This document shows positions 1 through 7,251 of a stretch of 38,499 bases of DNA, piece by piece. Under the pieces are notes generated by a model, which was not told the origin of the DNA, made no database searches, and worked only from the letters and a program-made list of their open reading frames with translations. This DNA is from an uncultured Pseudomonadales bacterium (GTDB lineage: Bacteria; Pseudomonadota; Gammaproteobacteria; Pseudomonadales; Azotimanducaceae): contig CALIKQ010000046.1 of assembly GCA_938017975.1 (NCBI GenBank), positions 1 through 38,499 of the forward strand, written 5' to 3'. The stretch's first letter is position 1. Every line of letters begins with the position of its first letter. The position numbers and the translations under genes are program-made.

Positions 1-17
1 AAAAAAAGGATCTGGGA

Positions 18-518
18 ATGGCCAACGATGCATCACCGTTTCAAATCACATCCGTTCCAGGAGGCTTTCAACTTGGGTTCGAAGTCCGGGCTGTCAAGGG
101 TGAGGGTCAGGTCAAAAAGGCGCAGTTCGGCCATTTTGAAATCCTGTGTGACGAAGGTATAAATCTTGGAGGCGCCGACAGCGCGCCACCGCCTCTGGCT
201 TACTTTGCAGCATCGATTGCATTTTGAATGCTGACTCAGCTTGCTCGGTCGAGCGAGGCAAAAAAGATTGTGCTCAACGATGCATCAATGAAGGTGTTTC
301 CCCGTTTTGAACAAACCGGATCGATTCATGCGGGCACGATAGAAAGTCGGCTTTTAGAGGTAGAGACAGAACTTCATATTGACTCAACTGCACCCAAGGC
401 AGAGATCGAAGCGCTGGTAACACTCGCCGAGCAAATGTGCTTTTTGATGGATGTGATTAGGGAGCCCCACGAGGTTCGCCATCGGACGTCGCTCAACGGT
501 GAGCGATTGACCGGGTAA
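18..518 (+). CDS. Selenocysteine-containing OsmC-family peroxiredoxin
   Basis: OsmC/Ohr proteins reduce organic hydroperoxides in the cytoplasm with a pair of thiols. Two open segments lie in one frame, separated only by TGA at 225-227; read through, they give one 166-residue OsmC-like protein. The first segment ends in GGADSAPPPLAYFAASIAF and the second begins MLTQLAR. In this subfamily the junction normally reads F-C-x-x-T-Q-L, so the TGA falls exactly on the redox cysteine and would be Sec70. The second thiol is present as Cys141 (AEQMCFLMDV). A SECIS-like hairpin follows the TGA. The start is ATG 18 with AAAGGA seven bases upstream. The gene is convergent with the lipoprotein gene. OsmC-like selenoproteins are known from marine metagenome surveys. 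SelA, SelB, SelC and SelD must be encoded elsewhere. A nonsense mutation is the alternative, but position, frame and hairpin all argue against it. Confidence 0.9.
225..259 (+). promoter_or_regulatory. Bacterial SECIS element after in-frame UGA
   Basis: The stem pairs 240-246 (CTTGCTC) with 251-257 (GAGCGAG), seven contiguous pairs with one G-U wobble. A G239-C259 pair extends it past a bulged G258. The apical loop is GGTC at 247-250, with 19 nt between UGA and loop. Known bacterial SECIS rules are a small loop with G in the first two positions, 16-37 nt after the UGA. The GGUC loop matches the SelB-recognised loop core of E. coli fdhF. Confidence 0.88.
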
Positions 519-579
519 GCGAGTCATTGATCTCCTCACCAAGCCGGGTCTCTGCAGTCGTGTAGGTTTTTGGAGGGAT

Positions 580-1740
580 TTATTCTGCTATCGAGGACGT
601 TTGCATTTGTCTGTTGAGTGCAAATCGCGCAATGCGATCTCCGTGGGCAGTTCCTAGATAAATCGTGTTCCCAGCCCGAAGCGCAACTGTTGCATAGCCC
701 ATGGGTTCTCCAAGGTGACTGAGTATAGTCTCTCGTTGGAGGGTCTTTGGATCGACTCGAACGATCTCAAAGGGCAGCAGGCATGGACCAATCTCCATTG
801 TGCAAGTATCTTTGATCGGGTCCTGCTGGTGAGAGGCAACCCAAAGCATACCATCGTCATCTCGAGTCACGTTGTCAGGCTGCCTAATTGAGACGCTACC
901 GGTTACGGCTTTCTTGCTCCGATCGTACTTAATCAGACGACTTCCCATGTAAATGTTAACAAACAGCGTCTGCTCGTCGGCACTGATGGCAATGCCGTTT
1001 GGCATGACCTCCCTGCTGTTGGGTAACACAGAAAACCCCTTTCCTGGCTGCCATTCCCAGACCCAGCCTGTTGTCTCTCCCCGCAAAAGCTGGGCGGCAA
1101 CCTCCTCGAAGGGAATGGATTTGTTCCACATGTGGGTCGCAAAAAAACCGCCCTGCTTTAATCCAACCACGTCGTTGATAAAGGGGTCATCAGGAGGTAA
1201 TGCGCACCCCTGCCAAGTCAACATTGAGTCCGGTCGGTTGGGGAGGAGTTCGAAAAATTCAACGGCTTCCCGGCCGCCATGGTTCACCACCAAGACTTTA
1301 AGGGTGCCGTCATCTAGGGTAACAAGATCAATACCATGAGGGCTGAATTTTTCAATGTTGGGTGCCGGGCATTGCGCGTCTCCCCAACGAGGCGCGGTGG
1401 TTGCCCAGTCGATGTTTAATGGTTTTTTGGATTGGGTTTCTGTGTCGAAAAGACTGAGTTGTCCAGGCGTATCAAGCATAAATTCGCCCATTTCACTGAC
1501 CAGCAGTAAAGATGTGCCGGGAATCTCTCGGAGGTCTTCTGGGTTTTTGAAGCCGCAGACCGGTGTGATCCCTGCAGCCGGATCGCAGCCAAGGTCTCTA
1601 GGCTTCATCGGAACACTTGCCTCTGCGGAAACCAAAATCTCGGCTTCCGGATTGTTGACGGATTTATCGGGGCTGCAACCAATGAGGGCTGCGACGATCC
1701 ATAGGCTGAACCAATGGTAGGTTGGCTGAAGCTCCCTCAT
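580..1740 (-). CDS. Lipoprotein with SMP-30/paraoxonase-like beta-propeller
   Basis: The 386-residue product begins with a lipoprotein signal peptide; the lipobox LIGC places the lipidated cysteine at residue 22, so it is membrane-anchored and faces the periplasm. The body has motifs of six-bladed propellers of the SMP-30/gluconolactonase, strictosidine synthase and arylesterase type: SPHGIDL, NDVVGL, PNGIAIS followed by FVNIYMGSRLIKYD, and PDNVTRDDDGMLWVASH. The conserved Asn/Asp positions are those that bind the central Ca2+ in these hydrolases. Several cysteines (DLGCDP, PVCGF, DTCTM, GPCLL) could form disulfides. AAAGAG lies just upstream of the ATG. The substrate cannot be told; a lactonase or esterase role is plausible. 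The gene stands alone, convergent with the OsmC gene. Confidence 0.8.
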   Translation of the reverse strand: MRELQPTYHWFSLWIVAALIGCSPDKSVNNPEAEILVSAEASVPMKPRDLGCDPAAGITPVCGFKNPEDLREIPGTSLLLVSEMGEFMLDTPGQLSLFDTETQSKKPLNIDWATTAPRWGDAQCPAPNIEKFSPHGIDLVTLDDGTLKVLVVNHGGREAVEFFELLPNRPDSMLTWQGCALPPDDPFINDVVGLKQGGFFATHMWNKSIPFEEVAAQLLRGETTGWVWEWQPGKGFSVLPNSREVMPNGIAISADEQTLFVNIYMGSRLIKYDRSKKAVTGSVSIRQPDNVTRDDDGMLWVASHQQDPIKDTCTMEIGPCLLPFEIVRVDPKTLQRETILSHLGEPMGYATVALRAGNTIYLGTAHGDRIARFALNRQMQTSSIAE

Positions 1741-2016
1741 GCTCTTTATCTCTTGTCTGGAGACTACACATTACTCGCATTATTGCTGCTCTGCAGCAAA
1801 AGGAATGGTGAATGAAAGTTCTCAGGAAGCCGTTGTGCAGCTCCAGTGTGCGTCTTGAACCGAGAAACTGCATGGTCGCTCTTTCCTTGGAGCGATTGCG
1901 CTGATTGAGGTTTTAATGCTTAAAGATCTTGTTGAGGATTTCTGGTTTTTAATCGTCTCTGCTAAGTTAGGAATGCGGTCTCTTGGTTTCTTAATAATAA
2001 AAATAAAGGAAATACG

Positions 2017-2346
2017 ATGAGCTCAAATCAAATACTAGTAATATTGAGTGTTGTGATAGCGTTAGCAGCAACGGTGTTACCCGATGTGATGCCCTACTGG
2101 GCGTTGGCGTTGGTAGCAGTCGGGTTGATCAATGGTTTCATGAATCCGCTACCAGATATGATGTCGAGGATGGCCTATACCGTAGCTGCGGTGGCGATTC
2201 CTACGATTGCCAACAGCCTTGATTCGATCCCTGTTGTGGGCGCGCCGCTCAACCTGATGATTGATAACATCATGGTTTCGGTCGCCGGAATGGTCATTGC
2301 CAACTTCGTCTTGTTGATGATCAACCAGGTGAAAGGGTCTGACTGA
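2017..2346 (+). CDS. Small three-helix membrane protein, unknown function
   Basis: The 109-residue product is almost entirely hydrophobic, with about three membrane segments (roughly residues 6-24, 26-45 and 83-103) and a middle stretch rich in Ile, Pro and Asn. The C-terminus is short and charged (NQVKGSD). The start is well supported by AAAGGA seven bases before ATG, following an A/T-rich stretch typical of a promoter region. No cysteines or catalytic motifs are visible, and I do not recognise the family. It is monocistronic and convergent with the crotonase gene. Conserved Pro-Asp (LPDVMPYW, LPDMMSR) and Asn positions suggest a structural or channel-like role, but that is only a guess. Confidence 0.75.
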   Translation: MSSNQILVILSVVIALAATVLPDVMPYWALALVAVGLINGFMNPLPDMMSRMAYTVAAVAIPTIANSLDSIPVVGAPLNLMIDNIMVSVAGMVIANFVLLMINQVKGSD

Positions 2347-2492
2347 AAGTCGGCTTTGCTTGCAGAGTTGAGTGCAGCTAGAAATTTTTATCCGCAATAC
2401 AGCTGATGCTCTGGGATGTCCGCGACCTGTTTGAAGTGGATCATCTCTGAGCGTCAGCATAGTGCAGATGGGTAGCCGAGTGTAATAGGTGC

Positions 2493-3302
2493 CTAGTCTG
2501 ACGTGCTCGCTCGTGCGGCCCTAAAGTCTGGCGGACGCTTGTTAATAAATGCGTCTATGGCTTCCTTGTGCTCCACGCTCTCATAGCAGGTATGTAGAGC
2601 GGTCAGCTCTCTGTGCTGGATTTTTTTGAGATCCGTTTCAGCAAGATTTTGGGTCACCAATGCTTTGACCATTCGCAAAGCATCCTGGGGATTATCGCCC
2701 ATAGATTGAGCCAGCGCGATTCCACGTTCTACAAGTTCTGCCTCCGTTGTGACGCATTCGTCAATCAGTCCAATTTGCAGTGCGCGGGCAGAGTCGATGG
2801 TTTCTCCGGTCAGCATCAAACGGTTGGCTTGGCCAAAGCCTGTTCGAGCGGCAATGAAATGAGAGCTTGCGAGCTCTGGTACCAGCCCCATTTTGATGAA
2901 CCGGGCACTGAATTTTGCGCTTGGTCCTCCGATGATGTAATCGAATGGAAGAATCTGGGTGAGGCCGACACCGATAGCGGCACCGTTGACCGCGGCAACC
3001 ATGGGCTTTGATCCGCGTACCAGTTCGACCCAATTGCCAGGCGCTTGACTGCCAGCACCTTGGTCAGCATCGCTTTCGGCCTGAGCTTTAAAGAGATCGA
3101 CGATGTCAGCGCCGGCGCAGAAGCCGCGGCCGCTACCGGTCAGCACCATCGCCAGAACAGCTTCATTGTCGTTGCCGGCCTCGATGGCGTTGTGGAGCTC
3201 TCGGCCCATTTGATAGGTCCAAGCGTTGAGACGATCAGGCCGATTGAGCGTGATTAATAAAACGCCGTTTCGATTTTCACAGATGATGGTTTCATAGGTC
3301 AT
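2493..3302 (-). CDS. Enoyl-CoA hydratase/isomerase (crotonase family)
   Basis: The 269-residue crotonase-fold enzyme acts on acyl-CoA thioesters in the cytoplasm. The two oxyanion-hole segments are clear: GRGFCAGADI (about 58-67) and VNGAAIGVGL (about 105-114). The CoA-binding N-terminal stretch is ITLNRPDRLNAW. An acidic residue lies at the catalytic position in GLVPELASS (Glu143), but the partner of the classical two-glutamate hydratase site (enoyl-CoA hydratase E144/E164) is not present, since NGAAIGVG has no Glu where hydratases have one. It may therefore act as an isomerase of the delta3-delta2 type rather than a hydratase. It is a single gene between convergent and codirectional neighbours. 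Confidence 0.88.
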   Translation of the reverse strand: MTYETIICENRNGVLLITLNRPDRLNAWTYQMGRELHNAIEAGNDNEAVLAMVLTGSGRGFCAGADIVDLFKAQAESDADQGAGSQAPGNWVELVRGSKPMVAAVNGAAIGVGLTQILPFDYIIGGPSAKFSARFIKMGLVPELASSHFIAARTGFGQANRLMLTGETIDSARALQIGLIDECVTTEAELVERGIALAQSMGDNPQDALRMVKALVTQNLAETDLKKIQHRELTALHTCYESVEHKEAIDAFINKRPPDFRAARASTSD

Positions 3303-3350
3303 AACTATCTGCCGTCTTCATGAGGGTGCCTTAAGTGTAACGAGCCGCTC

Positions 3351-3397
3351 GCTGCCGCGAAAGTTTAATTGCTGCCGCGAAAGTTTAATTGCTGCCG
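3351..3397. repeat. 20-bp tandem duplication across a gene 3' end
   Basis: The unit gctgccgcgaaagtttaatt occurs exactly twice (3351-3370 and 3371-3390), and a third partial copy (gctgccg) starts at 3391. The second copy contains the last codon and stop of the DUF457-type gene on the minus strand, so the first copy is a non-coding echo of that end. This looks like recent slippage or a short duplication. Confidence 0.95.
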
Positions 3398-4380
3398 AAA
3401 AGCATTTTTGAGAATTGTTGCCAAGTGTCGTTCGTTACTGACCGGTGTGTTTGGTAGCGCACATGTGCATCGGGGTCGCTCGGGTCTAGCTTGATGCTCC
3501 AGAGAGGCTCGATCTCATTAACGTTCATAGAATAACGAACGTCCATAACCACCATCTCGTCGTTTGGCGAAAGAGCGAGGTAGTCACCTGAAAACCATTG
3601 AAAACGCTTAAAATCTTCAAGTGTTTGGCTCTCAGAGGGAAGATGTACACTGGCCCAACTCAGTCCAATTTTGTCAATGGAGTCCCCCGGGTAGGTTTTG
3701 GTTGAATAGCCAACCCTGATGCCGTCGACAAAAAATTTTCCTTCCCACTCGTAGACGGACTTCCAAAGGAGCAATTGAGCAAAGCCAGGTTTTGCTTCGA
3801 GCCGAGTGGGAGCATGACCGCGATCTGCAGCGAGCGCGAAGGCGGCGTCTGTGACTCGCTGTCGCTGCCACTCTCCCACGCCCAAATAAAAGGCAATCCA
3901 AACCAGTCCTGCGACGGCCCACCGACCCTGTGGCCTTTTTGCAGCGCACACTGCAAAAAAGATCAGTGCAAGAGTGAACAAGGGATCGACAATAGAGATG
4001 ATATCCCACGAGGTGCGGGCCGTTGAAAATGGCCACAGTAACTGCGTTCCATAGGTCGTGCAGGCATCAAGCAGGCCATGGGTGAGATACCCCGCGAAAC
4101 AGAAACAGTAAATTGAGGTGGCACTCAAATGACGCCGAAAAAGCGGCCAAGCGAAAAGGGCGACGAAAGCTGCGCCAATCGGAATGAAAGCAAGCGCGTG
4201 GGTAAATTGCCTGTGATACTCTAAAAAAAGTAACGGATCCTCAGCCGACCTGATAAAGACGTCTAGGTCGGGGGCCATGCCTGCAAGTGCGCCGAGCATC
4301 AACGCAGGCTTGATGTCTTGGGGCTTTGCAACACAGCCAGCTACCACGGCACCGACCATTGCTTGTGAGAGAGGATCCAT
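3385..4380 (-). CDS. DUF457/YdjM-type membrane-bound metal-dependent hydrolase
   Basis: The 331-residue inner-membrane protein belongs to the family often annotated as LexA-regulated or metal-dependent hydrolase (YdjM/YbcI type). The N-terminal 180 residues hold the family's metal-ligand pattern: MDPLSQAMVG at the start, PDLDVF near 38-43, YHRQFTHAL near 55-63, and LTHGLLDACTTYGTQLLWPFS near 98-118, set among about five hydrophobic helices. A soluble C-terminal domain of about 140 residues follows. The family is thought to be a zinc-dependent lipid or phosphatase-like hydrolase, with no firm substrate. The stop lies within a 20-bp tandem repeat. The start is the ATG at 4380, with the family's usual MDP beginning. 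Confidence 0.85.
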   Translation of the reverse strand: MDPLSQAMVGAVVAGCVAKPQDIKPALMLGALAGMAPDLDVFIRSAEDPLLFLEYHRQFTHALAFIPIGAAFVALFAWPLFRRHLSATSIYCFCFAGYLTHGLLDACTTYGTQLLWPFSTARTSWDIISIVDPLFTLALIFFAVCAAKRPQGRWAVAGLVWIAFYLGVGEWQRQRVTDAAFALAADRGHAPTRLEAKPGFAQLLLWKSVYEWEGKFFVDGIRVGYSTKTYPGDSIDKIGLSWASVHLPSESQTLEDFKRFQWFSGDYLALSPNDEMVVMDVRYSMNVNEIEPLWSIKLDPSDPDAHVRYQTHRSVTNDTWQQFSKMLFGSN

Positions 4381-4462
4381 GAAGTTATGTTAGCAGAGGT
4401 TCACTGGGATCTGAGCGGATCGTGATGCGTTTTGACATGTTGAGGGCCAAAGAGGAGTAAAT

Positions 4463-5131
4463 GTGCTTTCGGTTTGTATTGATTTTAAAAGCCCCTACGC
4501 ATTCGTTGCCCATGCCTTAATTTGGGAGCTTGAGACCAAGCACGGATTTTTAATTGATTGGCAGCCGCTGACTTTGAACATTGGCAGTTTCTTAGGAACG
4601 GCTGAAAAGAGCGAGCAAGGGACCGTGGTTGCAACCAATCGCTCCGAAAAACAGTGGACGGTTGTTAAAGCTGCCTATCGCGACGCTCGGCGTTATGCGG
4701 TTAACCAGCAGCGCATGCTTCGAGGGCCGCTAAAGATCTGGGATTCTTCTCTGGCCGGGATCAGCTTGATCTGGGCCCAGCAGAGAGCGGGAGAACGCGC
4801 AGACTTAAAACATTATATGGACATGGTGTTTACCCAGTTTTGGCAGCGAAAATGCGATCTCGAAGATGCCAAAGTACTCGTCGAATACCTCAAAGCAGCG
4901 GCCATTAGTACCGTTGGGTTTACCGACTATCTCGAAGGCGAAGGTCGCGAGAATCACGATCGACTACAGAGCCAGTTGTTGGATCTAGGGGTCTTTGGTG
5001 TTCCTTCCTTTTTGGTTGAAGATGAAATATTTTTCGGACGAGAGCACCTGGATACGGTTCTTTGGCGGTTAAAAGGTAGCCATGGCGAGATGCCATTTCT
5101 GCGATTTCCCTGGTTACCGGAGCAGGGTTGA
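4463..5131 (+). CDS. 2-hydroxychromene-2-carboxylate isomerase / DsbA-fold protein
   Basis: The 222-residue protein has the DsbA-like thioredoxin fold of HCCA isomerases and kappa-class GSTs. After the first strand it shows DFKSPYAF (Ser10-Pro11-Tyr12), the family's glutathione-activating serine in place of the CxxC of disulfide oxidases. The cis-proline loop is VFGVPSFLVEDEIFFGREHL (Pro181), followed by the HCCA-typical C-terminal helix. It is therefore likely a glutathione-dependent isomerase or transferase on an aromatic or quinone-like substrate; the true substrate is not visible. The start is GTG 4463, just after GAGGAG; the ATG two bases upstream is in another frame. It overlaps the next gene by one base and the two are probably co-translated. 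Confidence 0.85.
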   Translation: MLSVCIDFKSPYAFVAHALIWELETKHGFLIDWQPLTLNIGSFLGTAEKSEQGTVVATNRSEKQWTVVKAAYRDARRYAVNQQRMLRGPLKIWDSSLAGISLIWAQQRAGERADLKHYMDMVFTQFWQRKCDLEDAKVLVEYLKAAAISTVGFTDYLEGEGRENHDRLQSQLLDLGVFGVPSFLVEDEIFFGREHLDTVLWRLKGSHGEMPFLRFPWLPEQG

Positions 5132-5760
5132 TGATGGTGCTGTCTTTAGATGAATCAGAGCTGCTTGTTGTCGTCAATCTCGAAGACCCTGAGTCCATTG
5201 TTGCGCTTTACAGTCTTTTGCATTGGCCGAAGCGAGCCATGGTCGAGGTTAGAGTGCTGCCATTTCTGAAAGCACCATTGAATACTGCGACGGACGTTCC
5301 AAAAGGTGCGCCAGCATTCGAAGCATACAAGGCTCGTCGCGCATCGGCTCGTCGGCGGTACCAGGATCAGGAAAATGTGCGTAATTTAGAGCGATTGGGC
5401 CGTTCCGGTGGTTGGGAGATGACAGACTCTGGAGCGTTGCTCGGTCATGATATTTTGATTGAATTATTCTTGCGTAAAGCCTCGTTGGACCGGGTCCTAG
5501 AGTTCGTTTCTGAGGTGCTTAAGGTCACACAGAAGATTGATGCCCGAGTGGTTAATCAGGTCGTAGGGGCGTTAGGGTTGCGCTCAGATTCTGGTTTTGA
5601 AGACCATGATGTGCTGACCCGACGCCCCCGTTTGATTGAGCTAAGTGAGCAGCTGGAATCCCAGGGTGTCTTGAGCGCGCCTTCTTTGTTGTTCAGAGGT
5701 GAGGCCTATCTCGGCTACGGTCATCTTCCGCAGATCGAATCGATGATTGCTTCCCAGTAG
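5131..5760 (+). CDS. Divergent DsbA/HCCA-fold partner protein
   Basis: This product of about 209 residues looks like a degenerate paralogue of the preceding protein. The N-terminal strand is followed by NLEDPESIVAL, where the SPY active-site serine motif is lost. The C-terminus keeps the cis-Pro loop and following strand (LSAPSLLFRGEAYLGYGHL). The central helical domain is richly charged (KARRASARRRYQDQENVR). ATG 5131 shares its first base with the TGA of the upstream gene, which supports translational coupling; a TTG at 5128 is a less likely start. The pair suggests a heterodimer in which only the first subunit is catalytic, but that is inference. It has no CxxC motif and no signal peptide, so it is cytoplasmic. 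Confidence 0.75.
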   Translation: MMVLSLDESELLVVVNLEDPESIVALYSLLHWPKRAMVEVRVLPFLKAPLNTATDVPKGAPAFEAYKARRASARRRYQDQENVRNLERLGRSGGWEMTDSGALLGHDILIELFLRKASLDRVLEFVSEVLKVTQKIDARVVNQVVGALGLRSDSGFEDHDVLTRRPRLIELSEQLESQGVLSAPSLLFRGEAYLGYGHLPQIESMIASQ

Positions 5761-5842
5761 GCGTGACAGTCAACCATCCGGGACTTGTCACTGGGCGATT
5801 CGCGCATTGAGGTGAACATCACCATTAAAAAACTGCTGAGAA

Positions 5843-5875
5843 CATTGTTAAGCACTATCAACACAGGTAACAATG
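5843..5875. promoter_or_regulatory. Interrupted palindrome upstream of the acyl-CoA dehydrogenase
   Basis: Perfect 8-bp arms, CATTGTTA (5843-5850) and TAACAATG (5868-5875), are separated by 17 bp. The element lies 67 bp before the ATG of the first gene of the acyl-CoA operon. It may be an operator for a dimeric regulator or a leader hairpin. No regulator gene is adjacent, so its function is unproven. Confidence 0.45.
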
Positions 5876-5941
5876 GGGTTCGAAAAAATAAAAAATGATG
5901 TGCCCGACTTGGTCGAAATAGGTTTATGACAGGAGAACAAT

Positions 5942-7213
5942 ATGGACTTTGATATACCCAAGGACCTTCAAGATTACTTGAGTGTACTCGATGATTTTAT
6001 TGAGCGTGAAATCAAGCCGCTCGAAAACGAGAACGACAACATTCGGTTTTTTGATCATCGACGAGAGGATGCCCGAACTGATTGGGAGCGCGGCGGACTG
6101 CCCAATGAAGAATGGGAGTCATTGCTTGCTGAGGCTAGGCGCCGTGCAGATGCCGCGGGTCACTACCGTTATCCAATCCCAGAGGAGTATGGCGGCCAGA
6201 ATGGCTCTAACTTAGGGATGGCTGTAATCCGTGAACACTTTGCAACCAAGGGGTTGGGCTTACATAACGACCTTCAAAACGAGCACTCGATTGTTGCGAA
6301 TAATGTCGGATTACTCCTTATGTTGGCCTATGGCACAGAGGCACAGCAGGAAGAGTGGATCCCGCTACTGTTAGCAGGCAAGCGGGGATTCGCCTTCGGC
6401 ATTACTGAGCCAGACCATGGGTCGGATGCGACTCACATGGAAACCACTGCTGTGCGAGATGGCGATGGGTGGCGCATCAATGGGGGAAAAACTTGGAATA
6501 CCGGCATCCACAAGGCGCAGTACGACATGATACTGGCCCGTACGAGTGGCAAAGCCGGAGACGGAGAGGGAATCACCGCCTTTTTAACGCCAACCAATGC
6601 TGAAGGTTTTAAAGTTGAAGAAATGCTTTGGACCTTTAATATGCCGACAGATCATGGCCGGATTTCTCTCGACAATGTGTACGTCGATCAAACCGCTATT
6701 TTTGGTGGCGAAGGGCGGGGCCTGCAAGTTGTCCAACATTTTTTTAATGAAAACCGCATTCGCCAGGCCGCCTCAAGCCTTGGTGCTGCGCAATTCTGCG
6801 TCAATCAATCCATCGAATATGCGATGCAGCGTAAGCCTTTTGGCAAGCCCTTATCGACGAATCAAGCAATTCAGTTTCCATTGGCTGAGTTGCAGACCCG
6901 CTGTGAAATGCTCAGGGCATTGATCCATAAGACTGCATGGATGATGGACACGTATGGCAACTTTGCCGTTTCTGACAAAGTCTCCATGTGTAATTATCAA
7001 GCCAACCGATTGTGCTGTGAGGCCGCTGATCAGGCCATGCAGGTGCATGGCGGCCTTGGTTATTCTCGACATAAACCTTTTGAGCATATCTATCGCCACC
7101 ATCGTCGATATCGTATTACTGAGGGGGCAGAAGAAATCCAAATTAGGCGAATTGCGGGGTACCTCTTTGGGTATATGAAACAACAAGCACCGAAAGGGGT
7201 TAAGCTTGACTGA
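5942..7213 (+). CDS. Acyl-CoA dehydrogenase (ACAD10/11-like)
   Basis: The 423-residue FAD-dependent acyl-CoA dehydrogenase has the helical N-domain, a beta domain with GITEPDHGSDATHMET (about 153-168) that contacts flavin and substrate, and a C-terminal helical domain. The latter includes RKPFGKPLSTNQ (297-308), MQVHGGLGYS (366-375) and the catalytic-glutamate segment ITEGAEEIQIRR (Glu394 at the medium-chain type position). A longer N-terminal segment with DHRREDARTDWERGG (38-52) is typical of the ACAD10/11-related clade. AGGAGA precedes ATG. The gene heads an operon; an APH-like kinase gene starts 38 bases after its stop. By analogy with ACAD10/11, the pair may process 4-hydroxyacyl-CoA by phosphorylation and elimination. 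Confidence 0.93.
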   Translation: MDFDIPKDLQDYLSVLDDFIEREIKPLENENDNIRFFDHRREDARTDWERGGLPNEEWESLLAEARRRADAAGHYRYPIPEEYGGQNGSNLGMAVIREHFATKGLGLHNDLQNEHSIVANNVGLLLMLAYGTEAQQEEWIPLLLAGKRGFAFGITEPDHGSDATHMETTAVRDGDGWRINGGKTWNTGIHKAQYDMILARTSGKAGDGEGITAFLTPTNAEGFKVEEMLWTFNMPTDHGRISLDNVYVDQTAIFGGEGRGLQVVQHFFNENRIRQAASSLGAAQFCVNQSIEYAMQRKPFGKPLSTNQAIQFPLAELQTRCEMLRALIHKTAWMMDTYGNFAVSDKVSMCNYQANRLCCEAADQAMQVHGGLGYSRHKPFEHIYRHHRRYRITEGAEEIQIRRIAGYLFGYMKQQAPKGVKLD

Positions 7214-7251
7214 CCATGGCATGCCAAGGATGACGAGCAGGGCTGTTGAAG

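Noticed and set aside
225-227. TGA as a true stop, leaving two short genes or a pseudogene
   Set aside because: The two frames join without shift, the TGA lies on the family's redox cysteine, and a SECIS with the right loop and distance follows.
953-1720. Plus-strand frames over the beta-propeller gene
   Set aside because: They are shadows of the lipoprotein gene; the minus strand gives a coherent signal peptide and propeller motifs.
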